Shown: positions 1-6,555, numbered from the stretch's first letter. The stretch is DNA of 12,517 nt from Nanobdellota archaeon (GCA_030018575.1 JASEIA010000041.1:1-12517); one strand, 5' to 3'. Notes: generated from the sequence alone by a model not told the origin. Numbers and translations: made by a program.

Positions 1-2
1 TC

Positions 3-92
3 TTCAAACTTCGGCATATCCTACTTTTGGCGGTTCTTGCGCTTGGTGCTATTCCGCGGGGCATTTACGCCCAAACCGCAAAAATCGTCTAA
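3..92 (+). CDS. C-terminal end of an unidentified protein with a terminal hydrophobic segment
   Basis: The frame starting at base 3 is open from the window edge to a TAA at 90-92 and gives about 29 residues. They contain a strongly hydrophobic run (HILLLAVLALGAI) followed by a short polar tail, as expected for a C-terminal membrane anchor. The gene would converge on the minus-strand gene at 265-480, with the hairpin array between them. Too little is present to name a family. The frame starting at base 1 is also open (to about 195), so the call rests on the hydrophobic pattern and on the position of the stop just before the hairpins. Confidence 0.4.
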   Translation, partial: FKLRHILLLAVLALGAIPRGIYAQTAKIV

Positions 93-105
93 GAAAGGTG
101 TCATC

Positions 106-278
106 TATAAAAAGGCGGTGTCCTCACTCTGTTCGGGACCGCGTTTTAAGAAATATAAAAACGCGGCAGTCTCGCCGAGGCTCGAAGCCGCGTTTTAAGA
201 AATATAAAAACGCGGTGTCCTCACTCTGTTCGGGACCGCCTTTTAAGAAATATAAAAAGGCGGCTTATGCAAGCCGCC
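106..278. repeat. Tandem 28-bp palindromic repeats with a compensatory change
   Basis: Three 28-bp units lie at 139-166, 188-215 and 236-263. Each is a perfect 9-bp stem around the loop AAGAAATATA. Units 1 and 2 have the stem CCGCGTTTT/AAAACGCGG. Unit 3 has CCGCCTTTT/AAAAGGCGG, a paired change on both arms. Spacers are 20-21 bp, and the first spacer (119-138) is repeated exactly at 216-235. A half unit lies at 106-118. The period is 48-49 bp. The array fills the gap between two convergent genes, so a bidirectional terminator or RNA-structure role is reasonable. No function is proven. Confidence 0.85.
259..278. terminator. Stem-loop at the 3' end of the small minus-strand gene
   Basis: GGCGGCTT and AAGCCGCC form a perfect 8-bp stem with an ATGC loop. 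The hairpin overlaps the stop codon and last codons of the minus-strand gene that ends at 265. Its left arm shares GGCGG with the last unit of the repeat array, so the two folds are mutually exclusive. On the minus strand the U-rich repeats of the array follow directly, which would suit transcription termination. Confidence 0.5.
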
Positions 279-480
279 TCAGAACGCCTTGTTCGAGGAA
301 CTCTTCCAGGTAGTTCTCCTTTTTTAGCTCGGAGATGACATTTTTGACGGCGGAGTCCCCTATTCCTACGTCGCCGGCCTCATAAAATACCTGTTCGTAG
401 AAGACGCTCGGGCTGTTTTGCGTGAGCCGGCTTATTATGGTTTTCACCATAAATTTTATCTGCTCTTCATTGCCTCTCAT
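265..480 (-). CDS. Small winged-helix-like hypothetical protein (71 aa)
   Basis: I do not recognise a named family. The 71 residues are mostly amphipathic helices. The pattern resembles a winged helix: an N-terminal helix (EEQIKFMVKTIISRL), a middle helix, then AVKNVISELKKENYLEE, which looks like a recognition helix leading into a wing. A DNA-binding or protein-interaction role is therefore an inference. The ATG at 480 is preceded by a G-rich Shine-Dalgarno-like GGGGG (491-495) at about 10 nt. A TATA-like GCTTATAAGC (539-548) lies about 60 bp upstream, giving a short leader, unlike the leaderless genes around it. The stop codon lies inside a strong hairpin. Confidence 0.6.
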   Translation of the reverse strand: MRGNEEQIKFMVKTIISRLTQNSPSVFYEQVFYEAGDVGIGDSAVKNVISELKKENYLEEFLEQGVLRRLA

Positions 481-538
481 TTTTTTTGAACCCCCTTTGC
501 AGGATTTTTTTCCCGCTGATATTTTAGTGTGCTATGTT

Positions 539-548
539 GCTTATAAGC
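539..548 (-). promoter_or_regulatory. Possible TATA box for the 71-aa gene
   Basis: GCTTATAAGC lies about 60 bp before the ATG at 480. Initiation about 25 bp downstream would leave a leader of some 35 nt that includes the GGGGG ribosome-binding motif. The element is self-complementary, so orientation cannot be read from it alone. The rest of the 481-661 gap holds one more inverted repeat (574-594) and no convincing ORF. Confidence 0.4.
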
Positions 549-573
549 ATTTACGCACTGCAATTGTTATGTT

Positions 574-594
574 GCAAAATCCTTTTTGCAAAAT
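574..594. terminator. A/T-rich inverted repeat downstream of gatB
   Basis: TTGCAAAA and TTTTGCAA form an 8-bp stem separated by a short TCC-T loop. It lies about 70 bp past the stop codon of gatB, and the minus-strand copy contains several T-runs, so it may end the gatB transcript. The evidence is structural only. Confidence 0.35.
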
Positions 595-661
595 ATATTT
601 TGGAGAATATGCTTCTGTATTAACTGGCTGGTGAATAACGCAAGTTTCACTTTCCAGTGTA

Positions 662-2056
662 TCATTTCAGCAAATCGGCGATAATTGCCTTTGTTTCGGC
701 TGCATTGGCTTTTCCTTTTGTTTTTTTCATTACCTGCCCCACAAGAAAATTCAATGCCTCCTCTTTTCCCTGCTTAAAATCATCAGCAACCTTTGGATTT
801 TCCTGTATTGCTTCGCTGCAAAACCTGCTTAGCTCGCTTGTGCCAGAAACAGCTTTCAGATTGTGCTCTTTCACGCGCTTTTCAACATCAAATCTTTTTG
901 AAATAAGTTTTTCCAGCAATTCCCTTGCAGTCCTGTCATTGATTTTTTTTGATTCAAACATCTTCAGCAAGACAATCAATTGCTTTTCGTCGAGCTTTAC
1001 GTCCTTCAATGATTTTTTTGTCTGGTTTAAAATTCCCAGCAGCTCTTTTTTCAGCCATTTTGCAGCCAATAGCGGGTCAATATGCTTTGCAACCTTCTCA
1101 AACAACTCGGAAAGCTCAATCTCAGATGTCAATACATCTGCATCCTCAGAAGGAAGGCTGTACTGCTCCATGAAGCGCTTTGCCTTTGAATGCGCAAGCT
1201 CGGGGATTCCTTCCCTTGCTTCCTTAATCATTCTTTCAGTTATTTCAATCTTCGGAAGGTTCGGCTCTGAGATGTATCCGTAGTCATCCTCTCCCTCTTT
1301 GGTCCTCATCGGATAAGTGGCTTGCTTTTCAGCGTCCCAGCCTCTTGTCTCTTGGATTGCTCCTTCCTGTTTCTGCCTTACAATCTCATAATTCAATGCA
1401 GCCCCTATTTCCCTGAATCCTGAAATGTTTTTCACTTCAACCCTTGTGTAGCTGTTTTCCTTTACAGAAACATTTGCATCTGCCTTCATCGTGCCTGTTG
1501 CATTGTCGTATATTCCCAAATACTCAACAATTGCCAAAAGTTTCTTAAGAAACAATCTTGCCTCGTCAGGGCTTTCCATGTCAGGCTCTGTGACAACTTC
1601 AATCAATGGCGCGCCTGCCCTGTTGTAGTCAATCAAACTGAATGGCGCGTCTGATACGCCGCCCGGATGGATTAATGCGGCAGGGTCCTCTTCCATATGG
1701 ATTCTTTTTAATGAAACCTTCTTTCCGTTGCCCAGGTCTATTGAGCCTCCAACGCCCAATGGAAACTCATACTGCGTGATTTGGTAGTTTGCAGGCAAGT
1801 CAGGGTAGAAGTATGTCTTTCTTGAAAATATTACGTGCCTTGATATGTTGCAGTTCAGCGCAAGAGCCAGCTTTAATGCGTGCTTCAATACCTGCTTGTT
1901 GAAGACAGGCTTTGCGCCCGGATGAGCAAGGCATACAGGGCAGCAGTTAGTGTTCGGCTCTATTCCAGTTGGAAGCCTGCATCCGCAGAACATTTTTGTC
2001 TGGATATTCCTGTTTAAGGAGATATGCACTTCCAATCCTATTTTTACAGCTCCCAT
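662..2056 (-). CDS. gatB: Asp-tRNA(Asn)/Glu-tRNA(Gln) amidotransferase subunit B
   Basis: GatB is the tRNA-binding kinase subunit of the GatCAB amidotransferase. The complex phosphorylates mischarged Glu-tRNA(Gln) or Asp-tRNA(Asn) and converts it to the amidated form with ammonia from GatA. The 464-aa length is normal for the family. Hallmarks are visible: IGLEVHI (6-12), the cysteine cluster C24, C26, C38, C39, C42 (CGC then CCPVC) expected for metal binding, then FSRKTYFYPDLPANYQ, RIHMEEDPAALIHPG and DYNRAGAPLIEVVTEPDM. The C-terminal third is the helical tail and YqeY-like domain that contacts the tRNA. The ATG at 2056 gives the expected N-terminus and lies about 30 bp from a TATA box, so the mRNA is probably leaderless. 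GatA and GatC are not in the window. Confidence 0.97.
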   Translation of the reverse strand: MGAVKIGLEVHISLNRNIQTKMFCGCRLPTGIEPNTNCCPVCLAHPGAKPVFNKQVLKHALKLALALNCNISRHVIFSRKTYFYPDLPANYQITQYEFPLGVGGSIDLGNGKKVSLKRIHMEEDPAALIHPGGVSDAPFSLIDYNRAGAPLIEVVTEPDMESPDEARLFLKKLLAIVEYLGIYDNATGTMKADANVSVKENSYTRVEVKNISGFREIGAALNYEIVRQKQEGAIQETRGWDAEKQATYPMRTKEGEDDYGYISEPNLPKIEITERMIKEAREGIPELAHSKAKRFMEQYSLPSEDADVLTSEIELSELFEKVAKHIDPLLAAKWLKKELLGILNQTKKSLKDVKLDEKQLIVLLKMFESKKINDRTARELLEKLISKRFDVEKRVKEHNLKAVSGTSELSRFCSEAIQENPKVADDFKQGKEEALNFLVGQVMKKTKGKANAAETKAIIADLLK

Positions 2057-2080
2057 TGCAGAGAATTTAGTTTATTGAAA

Positions 2081-2090
2081 TATATAAAGC
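2081..2090 (-). promoter_or_regulatory. gatB TATA box
   Basis: On the minus strand GCTTTATATA is centred about 30 bp upstream of the gatB ATG at 2056. That spacing puts transcription start at or next to the start codon, as for a leaderless archaeal mRNA. Confidence 0.75.
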
Positions 2091-2157
2091 TTGGGATGAA
2101 AAATTCAGAAGTCACGGCAGAAAGGCGGCTTTTGGCTCTATTCTTCAACCATCTTCT

Positions 2158-2583
2158 TCAGCTTAGGATATATTTTTCTTGTAAATTCAACAACTGTCTT
2201 GCATATTCTGTATTCAATATCTTGCCGTAATAGGTTATGGAATTTCTGAAATACCTTAAATCATTGAGGAATGAAACTTCACTATCCGGAAATCCTGCTT
2301 TTTTAAGGTATGAAACCTCTCCCTCGTGCGCAAACTGCCCTGCGGAGCTGTATCCTTTTAAAAGAAGCTTTGCCCTTATCATCTCCATTATTATGTCATA
2401 GCAATCTTTTATTATGGAGTTTGCATTGTTCTCGTTTATGCCTATTGCTTCCACGCGCTCATTCAGCCCGATTAATTACTTTTGGGATTCGCTTATAAGG
2501 AACATTGCCCTGTTCTTGTTTATTGAGCATTTTCTTATAATTCCCCTGCTTACGTATTCCTCAAAATCTCTCGGCAGATTCAT
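2158..2583 (-). pseudogene. HEPN-domain protein interrupted by an in-frame TAA
   Basis: The frame begins with an ATG at 2583 that overlaps the stop of the upstream nucleotidyltransferase gene as ATGA. It encodes 35 residues, meets TAA at 2476-2478, and continues in the same frame for 105 more residues to the stop at 2158. Both halves read as one helical HEPN protein: FEEYVSRGIIRKC at the N-terminus and LRYFRNSITYYGK near the C-terminus. HEPN proteins pair with MNT nucleotidyltransferases in MNT/HEPN (MntA/HepT-type) toxin-antitoxin modules. The usual R-x4-6-H RNase motif here reads RNSITYY, with tyrosine in place of histidine, so catalysis is doubtful even in an intact protein. The C-terminal 98 residues could be made separately from GTG at 2454. 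Readthrough or a sequencing error are alternatives. Confidence 0.75.
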
Positions 2584-3137
2584 AGTTCTATACTCCCGCT
2601 TAACACTATGCCGCTTAGTATGTTATTCTTTAAATATGCATGTATGCCTGCCCATGATTCATAATAGTTTACAATAATCTTCCTTTCCAGCAGCTTCTCA
2701 AACTTTGTTAAATTTATTTTCTTCCCTTTTGTTCCTATTATTGCAATGTCCATGTCAGACCGGCTTTCATCCGTCCACATGTCCTCTCCGCGCGAATAGC
2801 TGCCGAAGAGAATTACTGCGCATCCCGGGAATTCCTCAAACAAGCATTTTGAAAGCCCTGACTCGTAAATCCTCTTCAGGTTTTCAACCCGCTTCATTTC
2901 AACAGCCTTGGGATTGTCCCTGTTAAACTTGACTGAAACAAGGTTCATAGGCTTTGACGCTTTCATAGCTATAAGCCCCTCATTTTGCAGTTCCTTTATC
3001 GCCTTTGAAACTGCTGCCGGCGTCACTTCCAATGCCTTTGCAATGCCTCGCAGGTTCATAGTTTGCCCTGATTTTATGCACATGAGCCGGAATATCTCGC
3101 CCTGAAGTCGTGTATACTTTAGTTTATACGTATTCAT
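2580..3137 (-). CDS. Winged-helix MNT-type nucleotidyltransferase (185 aa)
   Basis: Residues 11-60 form a winged helix-turn-helix (IFRLMCIKSGQTMNLRG, then AKALEVTPAAVSKAIKELQ as the recognition part). Residues 107-175 are a minimal nucleotidyltransferase domain: ILFGSYSRGE (109-118) followed by SDMDIAII with metal-ligand aspartates 128 and 130. In MntA/HepT-type modules the MNT protein modifies and neutralises the HEPN partner; the fused wHTH suggests it also regulates its own promoter. The stop overlaps the HEPN start as ATGA, so the genes are translationally coupled. The ATG at 3137 is about 30 bp from a TATA box. A second copy of the promoter repeat lies inside the first codons, so a shorter product from Met19 (3083) is possible. 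Confidence 0.85.
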   Translation of the reverse strand: MNTYKLKYTRLQGEIFRLMCIKSGQTMNLRGIAKALEVTPAAVSKAIKELQNEGLIAMKASKPMNLVSVKFNRDNPKAVEMKRVENLKRIYESGLSKCLFEEFPGCAVILFGSYSRGEDMWTDESRSDMDIAIIGTKGKKINLTKFEKLLERKIIVNYYESWAGIHAYLKNNILSGIVLSGSIEL

Positions 3138-3168
3138 TTTAGTTATTACGTATATACTTTAGTTTATA
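3113..3168. repeat. Two perfect 16-bp direct repeats at the MNT gene start
   Basis: TATACTTTAGTTTATA occurs at 3113-3128 and again at 3153-3168, 40 bp apart (about four helical turns). The outer copy includes the TATA box of the MNT gene. The inner copy covers codons 4-8 of that gene. Each copy has TATA half-sites facing inward, so it is partly symmetric, as an operator for a dimeric winged-helix protein would be. The adjacent MNT protein has a winged helix, so self-regulation is the simplest reading. Confidence 0.7.
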
Positions 3169-3172
3169 AGCA
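3163..3172 (-). promoter_or_regulatory. TATA box of the MNT/HEPN operon
   Basis: On the minus strand GCTTATAAAC lies about 30 bp from the ATG at 3137, predicting a leaderless or nearly leaderless transcript. It overlaps the outer copy of the 16-bp repeat, so a protein bound there would block it. The divergent promoter at 3205-3213 is only about 40 bp away. Confidence 0.65.
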
Positions 3173-3204
3173 TTGCGGTGGTGTAAAAGGCGGCTTTGGA
3201 AAAT

Positions 3205-3213
3205 CTTTATTAA
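3205..3213 (+). promoter_or_regulatory. TATA box of the SLOG-like/hydrolase operon
   Basis: CTTTATTAA sits about 27 bp upstream of the ATG at 3236. This supports choosing that ATG over the in-frame ATG at 3173, which lies upstream of the box and would not be transcribed from it. Confidence 0.65.
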
Positions 3214-3235
3214 CCTGCTTTCTCTCTGCCTTAGC

Positions 3236-3811
3236 ATGGATGCGTTAATCATTGGCGTTTCTGACAGGAGCATATTATGGCGGCACGGAAAGATAAAGGA
3301 AAAGGATTATCCAAAGCTTGTCTCTTCTTATGCCAATTTGCTTGCTTCTTTCTTTGACAACGTGATTGTAACGCCTGATGACGGCGTATATACTGACATT
3401 GCATTGGAGTTTGGAAAGCTGAAAGGCAAAAAGCCGGTTGGATATTACCCTGACAAGGACACTTTCTATGGAATTGAGCACATAAGGCAGAACTTCCAGA
3501 ACTATGAAATAAGGGCAATTGACGGAGATTGGTACAAATTGAATGCTGATTTAACAAAGCAGGCTTTGGCTGTTATCTGCATTGGTTTTTCTCCCGGCGT
3601 TTTGATTGAGGGCGCTTTCATAAAATACCACCAGAAGTACGGCGGCTTTAAGAACCCGAAGCTGAAGAACATTCACTGGTTCATTGACGAAAGGTGCATT
3701 GACAAAAAGCTTCCAAAGAGCTTTGAGGAGCAGATAGCGAATATCTTTTATTACAAAAATTTAAAGCAATTGAAGGAATTGATTGAAAAAAGAAAGCAGC
3801 TTTTGGAGTAG
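3236..3811 (+). CDS. SLOG/LOG-like Rossmann-fold protein (191 aa)
   Basis: The start at 3236 gives MDALIIGVSDRS, a beta strand and glycine turn typical of a nucleotide-binding Rossmann fold. Later segments are VIVTPDDGVYTDIALEFGK (strand plus helix) and ICIGFSPGVLIEGAF, which resembles the glycine-rich then Glu motif of the SLOG/LOG superfamily, whose members bind nucleotide-derived ligands or cleave nucleoside monophosphates. The motif is degenerate, so substrate and activity cannot be given. The C-terminus is a charged helix. It is followed after two bases by the alpha/beta hydrolase gene, so they form an operon. An upstream ATG at 3173 adds 21 residues but precedes the TATA box. The superfamily call is an inference. 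Confidence 0.7.
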   Translation: MDALIIGVSDRSILWRHGKIKEKDYPKLVSSYANLLASFFDNVIVTPDDGVYTDIALEFGKLKGKKPVGYYPDKDTFYGIEHIRQNFQNYEIRAIDGDWYKLNADLTKQALAVICIGFSPGVLIEGAFIKYHQKYGGFKNPKLKNIHWFIDERCIDKKLPKSFEEQIANIFYYKNLKQLKELIEKRKQLLE

Positions 3812-3813
3812 TT

Positions 3814-4719
3814 ATGCACAAATACCTGAAATACTCATTAAATGCAATTCTTGTTATTGTTATTGCCTTTGCCTTCCTCTGGTTCGCGACAAGAAACATT
3901 TCTCCAACACAGGAATGGAGCGTTGATTCAAACGGGTTATTGCAGTATCCTTCAGACAGGGGAAAGCTTGAAGATGTGAAAATTAATCTGCTTGAAGACA
4001 ACGGCACTTACACAGTTGAAAAAGTTTCTTTCAAGAGCAGGGGCGCAACTATTTACTGCTTATTATATATGCCCAAGAATGCAGACAATGCTCCCGGAAT
4101 AATAATGCTGCCTGCTGCAAGGGCTGGAAAGGAAGGGCAGGATTATCTTGCTCGCGAGCTTGTCAAGCAGGGGTTTGCCTTCTTCACATTTGACCAGAGG
4201 GGAATTGGCGAGACAGGAGGCTCTTTGCCGTCAATGCAGAATGATTTCAATTCATTTGTTGCAGGCAATGAGCCTGTCCAGCATTTGTTTGTGTATGATG
4301 CATTGAAAGCATTTGATTTCCTTAAGACAAGGAAAGGGATTAATGAAAACAATATCCTTATCGGCGGTGAAAGCATGGGCGCGAGGTTTGCAGTCATTGC
4401 AGGGGCTGTTGAAAAGAATATAAAAGGAGTATTTGCAATAAGCACTTCAGGCTATGGAAAGCAAAGCAATCTGGCAATGGACGGCAAGTTCATGGCTTCT
4501 ATTGACCCTGACTGGTACATTGACAAAATCTCTCCAAGAAAGCTAATCATGTTCCACAGCAAGTCAGACAATGTGGTTCCTTTTGAGCAGGCTAAGAACA
4601 CATTCTCATTCGCAAAAGAGCCAAAGGAATTCATTGAAATGCCTCCTGTTTGTATACACGGGCAGTGCAGTGAGATGTATGAAAAGCTGTTCGAGAAATT
4701 AAAGGAAATGGCGCAGTGA
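3814..4719 (+). CDS. Membrane-anchored alpha/beta hydrolase
   Basis: Residues 8-26 are an N-terminal transmembrane helix or uncleaved signal anchor, so the catalytic domain is probably outside the cytoplasmic membrane. The rest is an alpha/beta-hydrolase domain. The oxyanion region is near MLPAARAGKEG (98-108), DQRGIGETGG lies at 127-136, the nucleophile elbow is GGESMGA with Ser187, the acid is probably Asp252 (HSKSDNVVP), and the histidine is His282 (CIHGQC). All three triad residues are present, so an active esterase, peptidase or related hydrolase is expected. The substrate is not evident. GGAG just before the ATG provides a ribosome-binding site inside the stop of the upstream SLOG-like gene, two bases away. 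Length fits the family plus an anchor. Confidence 0.88.
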   Translation: MHKYLKYSLNAILVIVIAFAFLWFATRNISPTQEWSVDSNGLLQYPSDRGKLEDVKINLLEDNGTYTVEKVSFKSRGATIYCLLYMPKNADNAPGIIMLPAARAGKEGQDYLARELVKQGFAFFTFDQRGIGETGGSLPSMQNDFNSFVAGNEPVQHLFVYDALKAFDFLKTRKGINENNILIGGESMGARFAVIAGAVEKNIKGVFAISTSGYGKQSNLAMDGKFMASIDPDWYIDKISPRKLIMFHSKSDNVVPFEQAKNTFSFAKEPKEFIEMPPVCIHGQCSEMYEKLFEKLKEMAQ

Positions 4720-4740
4720 AAAGGCGGCAGATGAAGACAA

Positions 4741-4750
4741 GCTTTAAATA
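4741..4750 (+). promoter_or_regulatory. TATA box of the phosphoesterase gene
   Basis: GCTTTAAATA lies about 27 bp upstream of the ATG at 4772, so the mRNA is probably leaderless and separate from the hydrolase operon that ends at 4719. Confidence 0.7.
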
Positions 4751-4771
4751 TCCATTCACTTTTTCACACTT

Positions 4772-5653
4772 ATGCCTTTTACCATCGTATACACATCTGA
4801 CATTCACGGAAACGAAACACAATATAATAAGCTGCATGACTTTGCAAAACAGGCTTCTGCTGATGCGGTGATTATTGGCGGGGATATAGCGCCCAAAGGT
4901 ATCAGCACTAATGTATTCATACAAACTCAGCGTGATTTTCTTGAAAAAAAGCTGCCTGAGTTTGCAAGGAATTTGAAAAAAGCCCTGCCCAAATGCAGCC
5001 TGTTTTTAATGATGGGCAATGACGACTGCGCAGCAAACATAGATGTTCTTGAAAAGCAGGGCTCAAAGCTGTATCATGTTATTCACAACAAGCGCCTGAA
5101 GCTTACAAAAGATTTTGACATTGTCGGCTATGGCTTTGTCCCAATAACGCCATTTGGCATAAAAGACTGGGAAAAGTTTGACCTGAGCAATCCGCCCGAG
5201 CATTTTAGGGAAGAATACGAGTACAGGAAAAGGACAGACTGCCAGTACTGGGGATGGAAATCAACACAGCACGGCTGGGTAAATTTTACATTCCCGGTAG
5301 ATTCTGAGGAAAAAGATTCAATCCAAAAGGATTTGGAAAATGTTTTGTTCACAGCAAATCCGGATAAAACACTTTATGTTATGCACACTCCCCCTTATGG
5401 GACCAATCTTGATTTGGTCGGCTGGAAAGGGCATATAGGAAGCATGGCAGTAAGGCAGTTTATTGAGGAAAAGCAGCCTTTCCTTACCTTGCACGGGCAC
5501 ATACATGAAACTGTTGCTGTTTCCGGGCGATTCAAACAGAAGATAGGCAAGACATTATCAATGTCTTCCGGCAATTGCAATATAAAAGATGAACTGGCTT
5601 TGCTTGTTTTTGACTTATACAGCCCTAAAAATGCGAAAAGGCTTGTTCTTTAA
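4772..5653 (+). CDS. Calcineurin-like metallophosphoesterase
   Basis: The 293-aa protein has the full set of metallophosphoesterase metal-binding motifs in order: D10-x-H12 (SDIHGN), GGD with Asp38, GND with Asn83, His205 (MHTPPYG) and GHIH with His243 and His245. These ligands hold two metal ions that activate water against a phosphomonoester or phosphodiester. The insert between about 130 and 175 (EEYEYRKRTD, QYWGWKST) is rich in aromatic and charged residues and probably shapes the substrate pocket. No signal peptide is seen, so it is cytoplasmic. The substrate cannot be named from sequence; protein phosphatase or nucleotide phosphodiesterase are possible. It has its own promoter and no tight link to its neighbours. 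Confidence 0.9.
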   Translation: MPFTIVYTSDIHGNETQYNKLHDFAKQASADAVIIGGDIAPKGISTNVFIQTQRDFLEKKLPEFARNLKKALPKCSLFLMMGNDDCAANIDVLEKQGSKLYHVIHNKRLKLTKDFDIVGYGFVPITPFGIKDWEKFDLSNPPEHFREEYEYRKRTDCQYWGWKSTQHGWVNFTFPVDSEEKDSIQKDLENVLFTANPDKTLYVMHTPPYGTNLDLVGWKGHIGSMAVRQFIEEKQPFLTLHGHIHETVAVSGRFKQKIGKTLSMSSGNCNIKDELALLVFDLYSPKNAKRLVL

Positions 5654-5669
5654 AATAGGACATGGAAAT

Positions 5670-5678
5670 GCTTAAATA
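5670..5678 (+). promoter_or_regulatory. TATA box of the frameshifted nucleotidyltransferase gene
   Basis: GCTTAAATA lies about 28 bp before the ATG at 5702, the usual leaderless spacing in this window. The promoter looks intact although the gene is not. Confidence 0.6.
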
Positions 5679-5701
5679 CGCGCTTCCTTTAATCCTATTC
5701 A

Positions 5702-6233
5702 ATGAGGTTTGTGTCTGAAAACATTATTGAAATCAACAGGGAATTGTCTGATTTGGATTTGTTTGCCATAGACTTCATAAAAGTGCTTAAAAAGCATACA
5801 AGATATGTAATCATAAGCGGATATGTATCTATCTTACTGGGGAGGGCAAGGGCAAGCGAGGACATAGACATTATAATCCCCAAAATGCGGATTCCTGATT
5901 TTTTGCAGCTATTCAGCGAGAGACAAGGCATTTTACTGCCTGAACTCAGAAACAGGGGAAAATGGCTATGAATATCTGAAAGAAAACATTGCATTAAGGT
6001 TTGCAAAAAATGATGCTGTTATCCCTAACATAGAGCTGAAATTTGCAAAAAACAAGATTGACGAGCTTACGCTTGATAAGACAATAAATGTAAAAATTGG
6101 CAAAGAAGAGCTTGTCATCTCTCACCTTGAATTGCAGGTTGCTTTCAAAGAGGAAGTGCTTAAGTCTCCGAAAGACATTGAAGACGCAAGGCATATAAGG
6201 AATGTTGCACATGAACATTTAAGTAAACAATAA
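5702..6233 (+). pseudogene. Frameshifted nucleotidyltransferase-fold protein
   Basis: The first frame runs 89 codons from ATG 5702 to TGA 5969-5971. It contains YVIISGYVSILLGRARASEDIDIII, the G-(G/S)-x10-R-x3-(D/E)-DID pattern of small nucleotidyltransferase-fold proteins of the AbiEii or DUF6036 type. Around 5921-5930 the similarity moves to the +1 frame, which reads AFYCLNSETGENGYEYLKEN and on through a helical C-terminus ending SKQ at 6231-6233. One extra base (or two missing) near 5911-5930 would explain it; restored, the protein is about 176 aa. No obvious slippery heptamer is seen, so decay or a sequence error is more likely than programmed frameshifting. Two small ORFs follow closely. 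Confidence 0.75.
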
Positions 6234-6234
6234 C

Positions 6235-6336
6235 ATGGCAAAGGCTATCCCAATCACAGCAAGCTGCGGGGTATCAGACCCAGACAGGAATGAAGAGCTT
6301 ATCAAGCAATACAGGAGGATGCTGCATGGCTTTTAA
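6235..6336 (+). CDS. Possible 33-aa small ORF in the nucleotidyltransferase operon
   Basis: An ATG one base after the upstream stop opens a 33-codon frame (MAKAIPITASCGVSDPDRNE then a basic helix ending RRMLHGF). Its last 11 bases overlap the start of the 61-aa gene, and its final codons contain the AGGAGG used by that gene. It may be a real small protein or a coupling leader. I recognise no family. The evidence is its tight packing between genes and plausible composition. Confidence 0.4.
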   Translation: MAKAIPITASCGVSDPDRNEELIKQYRRMLHGF

Positions 6337-6511
6337 TGAAGACAACCAAAAGCAGAGAATGGAATTTGTTGATTTGTGGGCTAAATATGTTCTGGAGCAT
6401 GATGATGCGGTATGGTCCAGGCAGCAGAACGTCATAATTAATTCCTGCCTGAGAAATTCTCCAATGACAAAGGAGCTTTACCTCAAAATGAAGGGCGAAA
6501 AGCGGGATTGA
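6326..6511 (+). CDS. Small hypothetical protein (61 aa)
   Basis: The ATG at 6326 is chosen because AGGAGG (6313-6318) lies 7 nt upstream; the in-frame ATG at 6290 has no such site. The 61-residue product is soluble, acidic at the start and basic at the end, with EFVDLWAKYVLEHDD, then WSRQQNVIINSCLRN and MTKELYLKMKGE. It looks like a compact helical protein in which W-S-x-Q-Q-N is likely a conserved core. I do not recognise a named family. It follows a broken nucleotidyltransferase-fold gene, so a partner or antitoxin role is conceivable but rests on position alone. Confidence 0.65.
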   Translation: MAFNEDNQKQRMEFVDLWAKYVLEHDDAVWSRQQNVIINSCLRNSPMTKELYLKMKGEKRD

Positions 6512-6519
6512 GTCAGTAA

Positions 6520-6530
6520 GCTTTATAAAT
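6520..6530 (+). promoter_or_regulatory. TATA box of the tRNA pair
   Basis: GCTTTATAAAT lies about 26-35 bp upstream of the first tRNA base at 6556, as expected for an archaeal tRNA promoter. It follows the stop codon of the 61-aa gene (6511) by a few bases. Confidence 0.75.
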
Positions 6531-6555
6531 AACCCCTAATATCATTTTTAGTAAT

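Noticed and set aside
106..278. CRISPR array
   Set aside because: Only three full repeats, spacers of 20-21 bp, and one spacer repeated exactly. The repeats are A/T-looped hairpins between convergent genes, with no cas genes in the window.
98..313. Plus-strand 71-aa frame
   Set aside because: It runs through the hairpin repeats, giving repetitive basic peptides, and overlaps the end of the minus-strand 71-aa gene. No ribosome-binding site or promoter.
657..1283. Plus-strand 208-aa frame
   Set aside because: Antisense to the conserved C-terminal part of gatB; serine- and phenylalanine-rich composition typical of a shadow frame.
3173..3235. Upstream start for the SLOG-like gene
   Set aside because: It lies upstream of the TATA box that fits the ATG at 3236 and adds residues unrelated to a Rossmann start.
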